From contig JADKJG010000002.1 in assembly GCA_016722375.1 (NCBI GenBank), forward strand, positions 62,001 through 126,000: 64,000 bases of DNA, read 5' to 3'. Below are positions 25,914 to 34,754 of the stretch, piece by piece. The number at the start of each line of letters is the position of its first letter. Position 1 is the first letter of the stretch. The position numbers and the translations under genes are program-made. Below the pieces are notes generated by a model, which was given only the letters and a program-made list of their open reading frames with translations, did not search any database and was not told the DNA's origin. Source of the DNA: Bacteroidota bacterium. GTDB lineage: Bacteria; Bacteroidota; Bacteroidia; Chitinophagales; LD1.

Positions 25914-28148
25914 TTATTCAGCCAGCGTCTTAGCCAGCGCTGCATCATACAGATCTTGAAAAGAACTGACGCTGCCCCAACGGGCTTTGTCCACAAAGAT
26001 CATGGCAGAGGTTACCTCGCCGATGTTTGAAAATTCTACATCATGTTTTGAAAGGATTTCAAAGAAGGAATCTTCTTTGCTCGACTTTACAGAAACCACT
26101 ACGCGGCTCTGTGCCTCGCCAAACAGGAAGGCATCTTTGCGAAGGTCGCCGTCGGTTTCTATTTCAAAACCTTTCTTGCCCGCCATGGCCGACTCGAGCA
26201 GGGTGACAAACAAGCCGCCTTCGGAGATGTCGTGAGCTGATTCTACCACTTTTTCGGAAATCAATTCCTTGATTGCATTCTGAACTTTTACTTCGGTTTC
26301 TAAATCGAAATAGGGGGCCGGTGAGGAATTTACTTCGTGATAGCCGGTAAGATATTCGGATGAAGAAATATCGTTTTTCATTTCGCCGATGACATAGATC
26401 TTGTCTGCTTTATTTTTGAAAGCAAGCGAAGTAATTGTTTCTTTATCTTCAATCACACCCAGCATGCCAATGGTAGGTGTTGGAAATACGGCTCCGCCGT
26501 CGGTAGATTGATTATAGAAAGAAACGTTGCCGCCCGTCACCGGTGTGCCGAATGCTTCGCAGGCCAAGCCCATTCCTTTGATGGCATTGACAAACTGCCA
26601 GAACACTTCTGGTATATAAGGGTTACCGAAGTTCAGGCAGTTGGTGATGGCGGAAGGCTCGGCGCCACTACACACAATGTTGCGCGCAGCTTCGGCCACG
26701 GCTATTTGTGCACCTACCAATGGGTCTGCCCATACATAACGGGCGTTGCAGTCCACCGTCACCGCCAGGTGCTTTTTGCTTCCGTGAATACGCACCACGG
26801 CCGCATCGCTGGGCTGGTTGGTGGAGGTATTGGCAATGCCCACCATCGAGTCGTACTGTTCATAGACCCAGCGTTTGGAGGCAATATTGAGGCGCTGTAC
26901 TAAAAATTCGGCTACCTTCTTTAGATTGTCAGGCAGTTCAACAGAATCAATATTGAATTTCTTATTCTCTGCAAAATAGGCTGGTTCTTTATATTCTCTT
27001 TCATAGATCGGCGCCCCGCCGCCCAAAACCAAACTCTCTGCCGGAACATCGGCGACTAGTTCGTCGTTCATAAAATACTGCAAACGGTCGCCGTCAATCA
27101 CTTCGCCGATTTGAGTGCAATGCAAATCCCATTTTTCAAACACAGCTTCTACTTCCTTTTCCATTCCTTTTTTCACCACCAGCAACATGCGCTCCTGCGA
27201 TTCGGAAAGAAGAATTTCCCAGGGCTTCATATTCTTTTGGCGCGTTGGGACTTTATCCAACCAAATCTTCATGCCTGATTTTCCTTTGGCACTCATCTCA
27301 GAGGTGGAGCAGGTAATACCCGCCGCACCCATGTCTTGCATACCTATAATAGCACCAGTCTTGATCACTTCTAAAGAGGCTTCGAGCAACAACTTTTCCT
27401 GAAAAGGATCTCCTACCTGCACCGACGGCAAATCATTCACTGAATCTTCGGTAATATCCTTTGAAGCAAAGGCTGCGCCGTGAATTCCGTCTTTGCCGGT
27501 AGCAGAACCAACGATATAAACCGGATTGCCGGCACCGTGAGAAGTGGCAGAAACCGTTTCTCCGATTTTCACAATACCAACGCTCATCGCGTTGACCAAA
27601 GGATTGGTTTGATAAATAGGATCGAAATAAACCTCGCCGGCTACGGTTGGCACCCCGAAGCAATTGCCATAGGCTCCGATTCCTTTCACAACACCCTTGA
27701 GCAGATACTTGGTTCGGTCGTTTTTTAAATCTCCGAAGCGAAGTGAATTAAGCGCAGCGATGGGTCGGGCGCCCATCGTGAAAATATCGCGGTGAATGCC
27801 ACCCACACCGGTTGCCGCGCCTTGATAAGGCTCTAAAGCAGAAGGGTGATTGTGTGATTCTATCTTGAAAGCACAAGCGAGCCCATCGCCCAAATCAACC
27901 AGTCCGGCGTTCTCTTCTCCGGCTTCTACCAGCAGGTGTTTGCCTTTGCGGGGAAGTGTCTTTAACCACTTGATAGAGTTCTTGTAACTGCAATGTTCGC
28001 TCCACATCACCGAGTAAACGCTTAACTCGTTAAAGTTAGGGCTGCGGCCTAATACCTGTTTAATCTTTTCAAATTCTTCGGGTAATAACCCTAATTGTTT
28101 TGCTGTTTCTAAAGTGCTTGTTTCCTGTTTCATGCCTGAAGTTGCCAT
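25914..28148 (-). CDS. purL: Phosphoribosylformylglycinamidine synthase subunit PurL
   Basis: The 744-residue protein is the short (Bacillus-type) PurL. It converts FGAR to FGAM in purine synthesis using ammonia from a separate PurQ with PurS. Landmarks are SVMWSEHCSYKNS with the catalytic His, FKIESHNHPSALEPYQGAATGVGGI, the internal pseudo-repeat CSGAEPSAITNCLNFGNP, GTPVTGGNVSFYNQ and SAHDISEGGL. Full length. PurQ and PurS are not in the window. The upstream gap holds no recognised purine riboswitch. Confidence 0.96.
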   Translation of the reverse strand: MATSGMKQETSTLETAKQLGLLPEEFEKIKQVLGRSPNFNELSVYSVMWSEHCSYKNSIKWLKTLPRKGKHLLVEAGEENAGLVDLGDGLACAFKIESHNHPSALEPYQGAATGVGGIHRDIFTMGARPIAALNSLRFGDLKNDRTKYLLKGVVKGIGAYGNCFGVPTVAGEVYFDPIYQTNPLVNAMSVGIVKIGETVSATSHGAGNPVYIVGSATGKDGIHGAAFASKDITEDSVNDLPSVQVGDPFQEKLLLEASLEVIKTGAIIGMQDMGAAGITCSTSEMSAKGKSGMKIWLDKVPTRQKNMKPWEILLSESQERMLLVVKKGMEKEVEAVFEKWDLHCTQIGEVIDGDRLQYFMNDELVADVPAESLVLGGGAPIYEREYKEPAYFAENKKFNIDSVELPDNLKKVAEFLVQRLNIASKRWVYEQYDSMVGIANTSTNQPSDAAVVRIHGSKKHLAVTVDCNARYVWADPLVGAQIAVAEAARNIVCSGAEPSAITNCLNFGNPYIPEVFWQFVNAIKGMGLACEAFGTPVTGGNVSFYNQSTDGGAVFPTPTIGMLGVIEDKETITSLAFKNKADKIYVIGEMKNDISSSEYLTGYHEVNSSPAPYFDLETEVKVQNAIKELISEKVVESAHDISEGGLFVTLLESAMAGKKGFEIETDGDLRKDAFLFGEAQSRVVVSVKSSKEDSFFEILSKHDVEFSNIGEVTSAMIFVDKARWGSVSSFQDLYDAALAKTLAE

Positions 28149-28284
28149 ATCTGTTTTGTAAGGAGCGCAAATGTAATAATGTTCACAGTTGACCGTTCAA
28201 GGTTCACAGAAAATCACATTCTCTTTTTATTCACATTTCCAGCCGTGAACAGTCCACCTCTCGAAGGTTAAAGTTCCCATCTTG

Positions 28285-28315
28285 TTTGTAAACTAAGAGC
28301 CGAAAGGTACTTTTG
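28285..28315 (+). promoter_or_regulatory. Bacteroidota promoter (TTTG - 19 - TACTTTTG)
   Basis: TTTG at 28285-28288 and a perfect TAnnTTTG at 28308-28315 are separated by 19 bp, the expected spacing. Transcription would start around 28320, only a few bases before the ATG at 28324, so the DUF4249 mRNA would be nearly leaderless. Confidence 0.75.
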
Positions 28316-28323
28316 TCCCACTT

Positions 28324-29358
28324 ATGAAATTCAGATATTACATCCTCTATGTTTTTGCTATTGTTTCGCTGGCAGGCTGCAAACAAGATTTTAAAGTAAC
28401 CGCCGATTATGAAGAAACACCTGTGGTCTATGGTTTACTCAACTGGCAGGAAACGCGACATTTTATCCGTATCCAAAAGGGATTCCTGATAGAAGGTAAT
28501 GCCTATGTAGCTGCCGGCGTACCGGATTCTATTTATTATAGAGATATATTGACCGTTCAATTGAAAGATGCCAATGGTGGCGCTACTTTTGATTTGAAAA
28601 GAGTGAATGGCGATACGCTCAACCCACCTTTACCCAAAGACTCTGGTGCTTTTGCCAAATCACCCAACATTCTATATACATTCGACGGAAACCTAGACCC
28701 TTCCAGAACGTACCGTCTGGAAATCAAAAACAATGAAAGCGGTAAAGAAATCTTTGCCACCACCACTATGGTCAAAGACTTTAGTGTGTTTCTCCCACTG
28801 CGCGGCACTAAGCTGAATTTAATCAGCATCAACTCACCAGCCATTCGCTGGAACCTTGCAGAAAATGGAAGTCTTTACGACTTCACAGTGCGGGTTTATT
28901 ATGTAGAACATAAACTTTCAGACAATAATTATAGCAAGGACACTTTTATTGACATACCCTTCCTGAGATTACAACCACAGGAATATACCCCAGGAGGATA
29001 TTATGAATCCAGATTCAATTCTGATATTGTTCTCCGGTATATAGCGTCGCGTCTTCCTGCAAACAATGACCTGTTCCGCGAATACGATAAGGCAAAGGGC
29101 ATGCAGTTCATTTATGCAGTTGGCGGAACGGAGTTGGGCAAATATATCTCTTCCCGCAATGCGCAAGGTGGTATTACTTCTAATGAAGCCTTGCCTCCTT
29201 ATACAAATGTAGATGGTGGGGTAGGTCTTCTTTCGAGCCGCTACTTCAAAACAGTAGATAGCGTTTTCTTGTCTGATGCCGGTATAGACAGCCTTGCCTG
29301 TCAGGAAGTTATGAAACCCCTTCGGTTCAAGAACCACTACGGAAACTTCTGTAACTGA
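28324..29358 (+). CDS. DUF4249 family outer-membrane-associated lipoprotein
   Basis: The 344-residue protein has a lipoprotein signal with lipobox LAGC (Cys19) and the DUF4249 pattern YEETPVVYGLLNWQETRHFIRIQKGF, RTYRLEIKNNESGK and a C-terminal RFKNHYGNFCN. DUF4249 proteins are Bacteroidota-specific and often sit with TonB-dependent receptors, but none is adjacent here. Function is unknown. The preceding perfect promoter indicates an independent transcript. Confidence 0.85.
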   Translation: MKFRYYILYVFAIVSLAGCKQDFKVTADYEETPVVYGLLNWQETRHFIRIQKGFLIEGNAYVAAGVPDSIYYRDILTVQLKDANGGATFDLKRVNGDTLNPPLPKDSGAFAKSPNILYTFDGNLDPSRTYRLEIKNNESGKEIFATTTMVKDFSVFLPLRGTKLNLISINSPAIRWNLAENGSLYDFTVRVYYVEHKLSDNNYSKDTFIDIPFLRLQPQEYTPGGYYESRFNSDIVLRYIASRLPANNDLFREYDKAKGMQFIYAVGGTELGKYISSRNAQGGITSNEALPPYTNVDGGVGLLSSRYFKTVDSVFLSDAGIDSLACQEVMKPLRFKNHYGNFCN

Positions 29359-29369
29359 CAAATTGTCAG
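29355..29369. promoter_or_regulatory. Palindrome CTGACAA-A-TTGTCAG, possible activator site for dnaK
   Basis: Perfect 7-bp arms with one central base, overlapping the DUF4249 stop codon and about 110 bp upstream of a sigma-54-like promoter. Related half-sites (TTTGACAAAA at about 29384, AATGTCATTT at about 29428) follow. The position fits an enhancer-binding-protein site. This is inference from motif and distance. Confidence 0.45.
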
Positions 29370-29465
29370 GCTATTTTCGACCGTTTGACAAAATTTTTCT
29401 TGTCTTCGGCTGCAAAGTATTCACTAAAATGTCATTTTTGCCGCCCCTGAGTAAAAATGCCTCTG

Positions 29466-29481
29466 TGGCATAAGGATTGCA
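29466..29481 (+). promoter_or_regulatory. Sigma-54-type promoter candidate upstream of dnaK
   Basis: TGGCATAAGGATTGCA matches the -24/-12 consensus TGGCAC-N5-TTGCW, with the GG and GC at the exact required spacing. The start would be near 29492, 14 bases before the dnaK ATG. No TAnnTTTG box is seen in this 147-bp gap. Confidence 0.6.
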
Positions 29482-29505
29482 CTAGGGAGCAGTAAAATAA
29501 TAATC

Positions 29506-30633
29506 ATGGGAAAAATAATAGGTATTGACTTAGGAACCACCAACTCGTGTGTTTCCGTAATGGAAGGAAGCGACCCGGTCGTTATCCAGAATGATGAAGG
29601 TAGAAGAACTACTCCTTCTATTGTGGCGTTTTTAGCTAATGGGGAAAGGAAAGTTGGAGACCCGGCCAAGCGTCAGGCGATTACCAATCCGACAAAAACA
29701 ATCTCTTCGATTAAGCGCTTTATGGGCTTGCACTTCAGCGAAGCGGGGAAGGAGATTCCTCGTGTTCCCTATAAGGTGGTGAAGGGGGATAATGACACGG
29801 TGCGTGTAGATATTGACGGCAGACTTTACACCGCTCAGGAACTTTCGGCTATCATTCTTCAAAAGATGAAGAAAACCGCTGAAGATTACTTGGGTCAGAC
29901 AGTGACCGAAGCTGTTATAACTGTTCCGGCTTATTTTAATGACAGCCAGCGTCAAGCAACGAAAGAAGCAGGTGAAATAGCCGGCTTGACCGTAAGAAGG
30001 ATTTTGAATGAGCCAACCGCAGCCGCTTTGGCTTATGGTTTGGATCAGAAACACAAAGATCAGCACATTGCGGTGTATGACCTTGGAGGTGGAACCTTTG
30101 ATGTCTCTATACTTGAAATGGGTGAGGGAGTGTTTGAAGTGAAGTCTACCAACGGCGATACGCACTTAGGAGGGGACGATTTCGACCATGAAATTATTCA
30201 GTGGTTGGCTGATGAGTTCCAGAAGGAAGAAAGGATGGATCTGCGCAAAGACCCCATGGCTTTGCAACGCTTGAAAGAAGCTGCTGAAAAAGCAAAGATT
30301 GAGTTATCTGCTTCGCAAGAAACGGAAATTAACTTGCCTTATATCACAGCGATTGACGGAGTGCCTAAGCACTTAGTGAAGAAGTTGAGCCGTGCTAAAT
30401 TTGAGCAACTGTGCGACAAGTTGGTGGAAAGAACATTGGAGCCTTGCCGTCAGGCCTTGAAAGATGCGGGCATGAACGCTTCGGAAATCAATGAAGTGAT
30501 TTTGGTGGGTGGCTCTACCCGTATCCCTAAAATTCAGGAAGTAGTAGAAAAGTTCTTCGGCAAAAAGCCTTCTAAGGGTGTGAACCCCGATGAGGTGGTG
30601 GCTGTAGGGCTGCTATCCAAGGTGGAATCATGA
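29506..30633 (+). CDS. dnaK: Chaperone DnaK, N-terminal ATPase part (frame break at ~30606)
   Basis: Hsp70 nucleotide-binding domain: GIDLGTTNSCVSV, TVPAYFNDSQRQATKEAG, AVYDLGGGTFDVSIL and VGGSTRIPKIQ. Family sequence runs to DEVVAVG, then becomes LLSKVES and stops. Adding one G to the GGG at 30606-30608 gives VGAAIQGGIMSGEVKD, which is standard DnaK and continues in the next fragment. Because dnaK is a housekeeping gene, the break is most likely a sequence error. The intact gene is 29506-31436, about 643 codons. Confidence 0.93.
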   Translation: MGKIIGIDLGTTNSCVSVMEGSDPVVIQNDEGRRTTPSIVAFLANGERKVGDPAKRQAITNPTKTISSIKRFMGLHFSEAGKEIPRVPYKVVKGDNDTVRVDIDGRLYTAQELSAIILQKMKKTAEDYLGQTVTEAVITVPAYFNDSQRQATKEAGEIAGLTVRRILNEPTAAALAYGLDQKHKDQHIAVYDLGGGTFDVSILEMGEGVFEVKSTNGDTHLGGDDFDHEIIQWLADEFQKEERMDLRKDPMALQRLKEAAEKAKIELSASQETEINLPYITAIDGVPKHLVKKLSRAKFEQLCDKLVERTLEPCRQALKDAGMNASEINEVILVGGSTRIPKIQEVVEKFFGKKPSKGVNPDEVVAVGLLSKVES

Positions 30634-31436
30634 GCGGTGAAGTAAAAGATGATATCGTATTGGTGGACGTTACCCCGCTTTCTCTTGGTTTGGAAACCAT
30701 GGGAGGTGTCATGACCAAGTTGATTGACGCCAACTCGACCATTCCAACTAAAAAATCGCAGGTGTTTACCACCGCCCAGGACAACCAGCCTTCGGTAGAG
30801 ATCCATGTATTGCAAGGCGAAAGAAGTATGGCGAAAGACAACCGTACTATCGGGCGCTTTCACTTAGACGGCATTCCGCCTGCTATGCGTGGAACACCTC
30901 AAGTCGAGGTAGCCTTTGATATTGACAGCAACGGGATTCTACATGTTCATGCCAAGGACAAAGGAACCGGCAAGGAACAATCTATCCGCATCGAAGCCAC
31001 TACCGGCTTGTCGAAGGAAGAGATTGAAAAGATGAAGAACGAAGCCAAAGCCAATGAAGACGCCGATAAGAAAGTGCGCGAAGAGGCAGAGAAGATGAAC
31101 ATGATAGACACGCTCATCTTCCAAACCGAAAAGCAAATGACTGAGATAGGTGAGAAGATTCCTGCTGATAAAAAGACAGCGATTGAAACTGCCTTAGCCG
31201 ACTTGAAGAAAGCGAAGGAAGGAAAGGATATAGCCGAGATGGATAAAGCCGCCGAGGTGTTGAATACTGCATGGCAGGCTGCTTCGCAGGATATCTATAA
31301 CGCTACTCAACAAGCAGGTGCTACACCTGGAGCCGACAACTCTGGAGCCGAAAGCAGTGCTTCTGCCAATGGCGCAGGTGGAGACAATGTGACCGATGTG
31401 CCTTATGAAGAAGTAAAAGAAGACGATAAAAAGTAG
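30630..31436 (+). CDS. dnaK: Chaperone DnaK, substrate-binding C-terminal part
   Basis: Starts in the linker and substrate domain (DVTPLSLGLETMGGVMTKLI) and carries QPSVEIHVLQGERSMAKDN, the helical lid, and a glycine/alanine-rich tail ending VPYEEVKEDDKK, equivalent to the usual DnaK end that recruits co-chaperones. The ATG at 30630 is an internal methionine, not a true start. Coding in this frame begins at about 30607. No dnaJ or grpE is adjacent. Confidence 0.93.
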   Translation: MSGEVKDDIVLVDVTPLSLGLETMGGVMTKLIDANSTIPTKKSQVFTTAQDNQPSVEIHVLQGERSMAKDNRTIGRFHLDGIPPAMRGTPQVEVAFDIDSNGILHVHAKDKGTGKEQSIRIEATTGLSKEEIEKMKNEAKANEDADKKVREEAEKMNMIDTLIFQTEKQMTEIGEKIPADKKTAIETALADLKKAKEGKDIAEMDKAAEVLNTAWQAASQDIYNATQQAGATPGADNSGAESSASANGAGGDNVTDVPYEEVKEDDKK

Positions 31437-31543
31437 TTAGTGGTTGACAGTTAGCAGTTAACCGAAAAGATGGGTTTACTGCCGACTGTTATCTGCCAAC
31501 CGAAGAATTGTTGGATGTTGCCATGGTTTTACCATAGTAACGG

Positions 31544-31572
31544 GTCCCTCCCTGGTAAGGAGGGACTTTTTT
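31544..31572 (+). terminator. Rho-independent terminator of dnaK
   Basis: Stem GTCCCTCC (31544-31551) with GGAGGGAC (31559-31566), 7-base loop, followed by six T. It lies 107 bp after the dnaK stop on the plus strand. Confidence 0.88.
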
Positions 31573-31920
31573 ATTTCTCGCTTTCCATAGCGGGGGATAG
31601 CTGTTGAATCTAAGTCAAGCGCATAATTGTCAAACCGCAACTGCTCAAAGAACCATATTGATGCCTTGATTAAATTTTTTGAAGAAGCGTTTGTAAGAGG
31701 TATCGCTCGGGATTTGTTTCCATCCGAATATTTTCTTGAGCGTATTGTCCAATCGCAACACATGAGTGTGAGAAAACTTGTAACATCCTAACCAAACAGA
31801 TAGCAGGAAGCTCTCTACAATGTCCTCAACTCCATATCGGTTATTACTGGTGCTCTTCGGTATAGGTAATGCCTGAATGAACTGCCGAAGTTTTATCTTT
31901 TCAGAGAATTGTTGCCTCAT
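31573..31920 (-). pseudogene. IS1380-type transposase remnant (N-terminal part only)
   Basis: The minus strand encodes RYGVEDIVESFLLSVWLGC, KFSHTHVLRLDNTLKKIFGW and PSDTSYKRFFKKFNQ, then, after a frame slip near 31680, WFFEQLRFDNYALDLDSTA. This is the N-terminal domain of an IS1380-family (IS4-like DDE) transposase up to the first catalytic Asp. The rest is missing: coding similarity stops at the dnaK terminator. No terminal inverted repeats were recognised. It is a dead relic in the 691-bp gap 31437-32127. Confidence 0.7.
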
Positions 31921-31923
31921 CGA

Positions 31924-31946
31924 AAAGCCACCCAGACGGTGGCTTT
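31924..31946. terminator. Hairpin, possible terminator of the minus-strand cassette
   Basis: A 9-bp stem, AAAGCCACC with GGTGGCTTT, and a 5-base loop are followed on the minus strand by a short T run. It lies ~180 bp downstream of the NYN-like gene stop and at the start of the transposase remnant, so it could belong to either. Confidence 0.45.
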
Positions 31947-32127
31947 ATCATCGCTGTATTCAATGGAATAGTTGCTGTTTTTCATGTAAGTTTTGCTTAC
32001 ATCAGATAATCAACTTTCTTCCCTCTGTCAAATACAACTTTATTAACGGCTACTGTCTATTTGCGGTTAAAGCAAGAAGGAGTCATGCACCAAATTGCGT
32101 TGGCTATCAAATTTCACAAAGGATAGT

Positions 32128-33501
32128 TCACTCCTCCAAATCCGGCAGGCTGACTTTTTTACCATCTATCTTATAGCGAATGCGGTAGTAATCCAAATTA
32201 TCTATCAGCCAGGGTTCAACTTGCCAGGTGAAGGGAAACAGATTATTGCTGATGAACAAACACAGGTTAACCTTTACATACTGAATCAGAAAGACATCTG
32301 TATCCACATTATCATGGACATTTAAAAATTTGGCCTGAGCGACTATTTCATCCATCAGTTGTGGATTGCGAACGCTGGCCTGAAACATTCCGTCACCGAT
32401 GACCGTAAAATCACGAAAGCCCTGCCTTTTTAATTCATTCACCATCGTCAGAATGTTGCGGGCGCCTTCGCTATTTGATTGGGTTATATCTCGGGCATTT
32501 ATTATCACCATCCGCTGATTCAGCCTTCCTGTTTCAAAACATTTTTCGCCCGCATGATATATTCCAAACCTTTTAACCGCTTCGCTGCTTGCCAAAAAAT
32601 CTTCTACATCGAGGCTATTGTTTAACACCGTGGTAAACCATTCCGGAAATTGCTCCGACTCGGTCTTCTTAAATTCATTCAAAGCTTTATCCAGCAATTG
32701 CTTCAGTTTATCGGAGCTCACCTTTTTTTGGGGCGGCAGTCTTGAAAGTACCACCAACAGCGCTTTTTGGTCAAAGGCCGTAGTTTTATCATCGCCTACG
32801 TGCTTCAGGGTAAAAATATCGAGCAGTTCTTTTCGCGAGTTCACCTTTTCGCGCACTCCCATCCTAAATTCATCTTCATTGCTGAATCCACCCCGCATAC
32901 CGGCATCATAATCCGCAAAGTTTTTATAGCCTCTTTCTTGCGCCAACTTATAATGACGACCATCGCTGAACCCGTTTAAAAGCGCGGTTTTAAGTGTGTC
33001 ATAATTTTCAAAACTCTTTTCCTCTGCCCATCGAAAAAGAGTTAAAGGGTTATTCACTGAGTCGTCGGGACCATGTATGTTTGGGTTTGTTTTTTTAAAC
33101 TTGGTCCAATCCTTGTAGCCATTCACAAAGCCCAGACTCTTAATTTTTTCATACAAGGCGAGGTCGGTAATGTCAGCCTCGTGAACCACTTGCAGATCTT
33201 CATATTTTTCAAGATGTTTTTCGCGGGCTTCATAAAAATGCCGGGAATCCGGAAATCCACCTTCCATTGATTTTTGATAATCTTCCAGTGTTTCAAATCC
33301 CTGCGAAGTTTGCATTATCAAACTGCCACTCTGGTGAAATCCAAAAATCATTTCTTCTTCATCGGCCTGTAGTTGCAAAATATGCCTGGGCTTGTGCGAA
33401 GTTGCCAAGCGATAAAAGTCATCCAGACTTTGCAACTCCAATTGATTGCCGCCGCCCTTCATCCGGACGCGCAAATACTGGAAAGATGCTTTAGGGTTCA
33501 T
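32128..33501 (-). CDS. Uncharacterised protein with GF-Y repeats and a C-terminal NYN/PIN-like nuclease domain
   Basis: 457 residues. Residues ~60-225 hold repeats of the form GF-x5-Y-x2-A/M-x3-GF (QGFETLEDYQKSMEGGF, NGFSDGRHYKLAQERGY, YDAGMRGGF). Residues ~330-457 resemble the NYN/Zc3h12a-type PIN-like RNase domain: RMVIINARDI, ILTMVNELKRQGFRDFTVIGD, VDTDVFLIQY, LCLFISNNLF. In this family the first motif is normally DGxN and the last SND. Here they read NARD and SNN, so catalysis may be altered or lost. It starts 2 bp after the preceding gene, a tight operon. No known system was recognised. Confidence 0.6.
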   Translation of the reverse strand: MNPKASFQYLRVRMKGGGNQLELQSLDDFYRLATSHKPRHILQLQADEEEMIFGFHQSGSLIMQTSQGFETLEDYQKSMEGGFPDSRHFYEAREKHLEKYEDLQVVHEADITDLALYEKIKSLGFVNGYKDWTKFKKTNPNIHGPDDSVNNPLTLFRWAEEKSFENYDTLKTALLNGFSDGRHYKLAQERGYKNFADYDAGMRGGFSNEDEFRMGVREKVNSRKELLDIFTLKHVGDDKTTAFDQKALLVVLSRLPPQKKVSSDKLKQLLDKALNEFKKTESEQFPEWFTTVLNNSLDVEDFLASSEAVKRFGIYHAGEKCFETGRLNQRMVIINARDITQSNSEGARNILTMVNELKRQGFRDFTVIGDGMFQASVRNPQLMDEIVAQAKFLNVHDNVDTDVFLIQYVKVNLCLFISNNLFPFTWQVEPWLIDNLDYYRIRYKIDGKKVSLPDLEE

Positions 33502-33503
33502 GC

Positions 33504-33743
33504 TTAATCGAGGTCAATATATTTTTTCGTTTTCTTCACCGCCTGCGTTTCCGCTGCGACCGCCGGTGGGGCTTCGCCCACTACTCCGCGCATACACATA
33601 AAAGGATAGCGTCGCTTGCGCTCATCGTCCTCCGTGTCTTTCAGCGCCTTCAACTTCAACCAGGTTTCAGGGGTGAAAATGCCCAGCGTTTCATAAAAAT
33701 CTCGGATAAACCACATCGGCGCTTCCCCCAGATACACTTCCAC
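33504..33743 (-). CDS. C-terminal piece of the upstream cassette protein
   Basis: About 80 codons, with sequence YLGEAPMWFIRDFYETLGIF and a charged tail. The apparent start is GTG and no ribosome-binding site is clear. Deleting one A from the minus-strand A7 run (33763-33769) makes the upstream protein read through as VRDIKNKYPGSSVEVYLGEAP, a smooth fusion. It is therefore most likely the end of the same ~377-residue protein (33504-34635) rather than a separate gene. Confidence 0.6.
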   Translation of the reverse strand: MEVYLGEAPMWFIRDFYETLGIFTPETWLKLKALKDTEDDERKRRYPFMCMRGVVGEAPPAVAAETQAVKKTKKYIDLD

Positions 33744-33759
33744 ACTCGATCCCGGATAT

Positions 33760-34635
33760 TTATTTTTTTATATCCCGCACAATATCATTTTCATCAAAAT
33801 GTTTTTGCAGCGACACCGTTAATGGCTTCACCTGATCGAGATAAAACTTCAGCGTATCCGCACCTTTGGCGCCGCTTTCTGCCAACGTTATCCATTCATC
33901 TACGGCTTTTCTGAAATCACCCGAAACTTTCTCCGTGTCTTTGCGAACCGTCAGCAACTCTTCGGTATTCATTCCGTTCAGGTTCGGAAACGTAAAGCAA
34001 TGATCTACATAAGGATTCGCTGCATCCTTCACGCCCCATTCTCCGGGGGCGAAAATAGGGTGGCGGGGCAAAAAATCTTTGGTATAAAATTCCTGCGTCA
34101 GGCAGAACATAGCCGGTGGTGGAATCTCCTTCTCCCATTGCCGCTGTAAAAATTTGCTGGCCGGAAAGTAGGGTTTCTTATCGTTTTCTGAATTTTGTAT
34201 ATCCATGGGCGTAAATTCAAACTTGTTCTTCTCCATCAAACCCGCCAGATAACTCAAACCGCCGGGCGAGGACATTTTAACCATATACTCCACATAGCCC
34301 TGATAATAAGCATCCACCATCCGTTCCGCGCGCTTTATAAAAATGATATCTTCCTTTGACTTATGCTTTTTCTGGCGTACCGCATGCAAGAGCTTGAAGA
34401 TTTTTTCCATGTCCAGAAAGCCTGCATCATTCTGGTTGGCGTAAAATTTGCGCATCATTTCCACCTTGTTCTTTTCTCCCTTCACCTGCTTATAATGCTC
34501 GGCCAGATGAATAGCTATGTGCGTGCTGCCGACGGTCACCGCCATATCACTCAAAAAATAGGCGGCCCGCAAAGCGACCGATTCGCCGGAGATATTGATT
34601 TTTTTCGAAGAAAGATTACAAACCAGTGTGTTCAT
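33760..34635 (-). CDS. Uncharacterised helical cassette protein, first gene
   Basis: About 292 codons from the ATG at 34635, preferred over the upstream ATG at 34698 because the extra residues look like a translated leader. It is mainly helical and soluble, with Lys-rich stretches (HAVRQKKHKSKEDIIFIKRAERM) and FPNLNGMNTEELLTVRKDTE. I do not recognise a family. With its likely C-terminal piece and the NYN-like gene it forms a two-gene unit between an IS remnant and a restriction-modification locus, a setting typical of defence genes (inference). Confidence 0.65.
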   Translation of the reverse strand: MNTLVCNLSSKKINISGESVALRAAYFLSDMAVTVGSTHIAIHLAEHYKQVKGEKNKVEMMRKFYANQNDAGFLDMEKIFKLLHAVRQKKHKSKEDIIFIKRAERMVDAYYQGYVEYMVKMSSPGGLSYLAGLMEKNKFEFTPMDIQNSENDKKPYFPASKFLQRQWEKEIPPPAMFCLTQEFYTKDFLPRHPIFAPGEWGVKDAANPYVDHCFTFPNLNGMNTEELLTVRKDTEKVSGDFRKAVDEWITLAESGAKGADTLKFYLDQVKPLTVSLQKHFDENDIVRDIKK

Positions 34636-34754
34636 GGGTTTATTGTTTTGGCAAATTAAATAAACCTTCAAAAAATATGAAGGAGGGGATATACACAACT
34701 CGGTTTGGAGGATGAAGACGAAAAGTTCTGCCCGAACTCAAAAACCGCCAAACC

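Noticed and set aside
31476..31572. Extension of the transposase remnant to 31476
   Set aside because: The last ~32 codons are a translation of the dnaK terminator and downstream DNA, with no transposase likeness.
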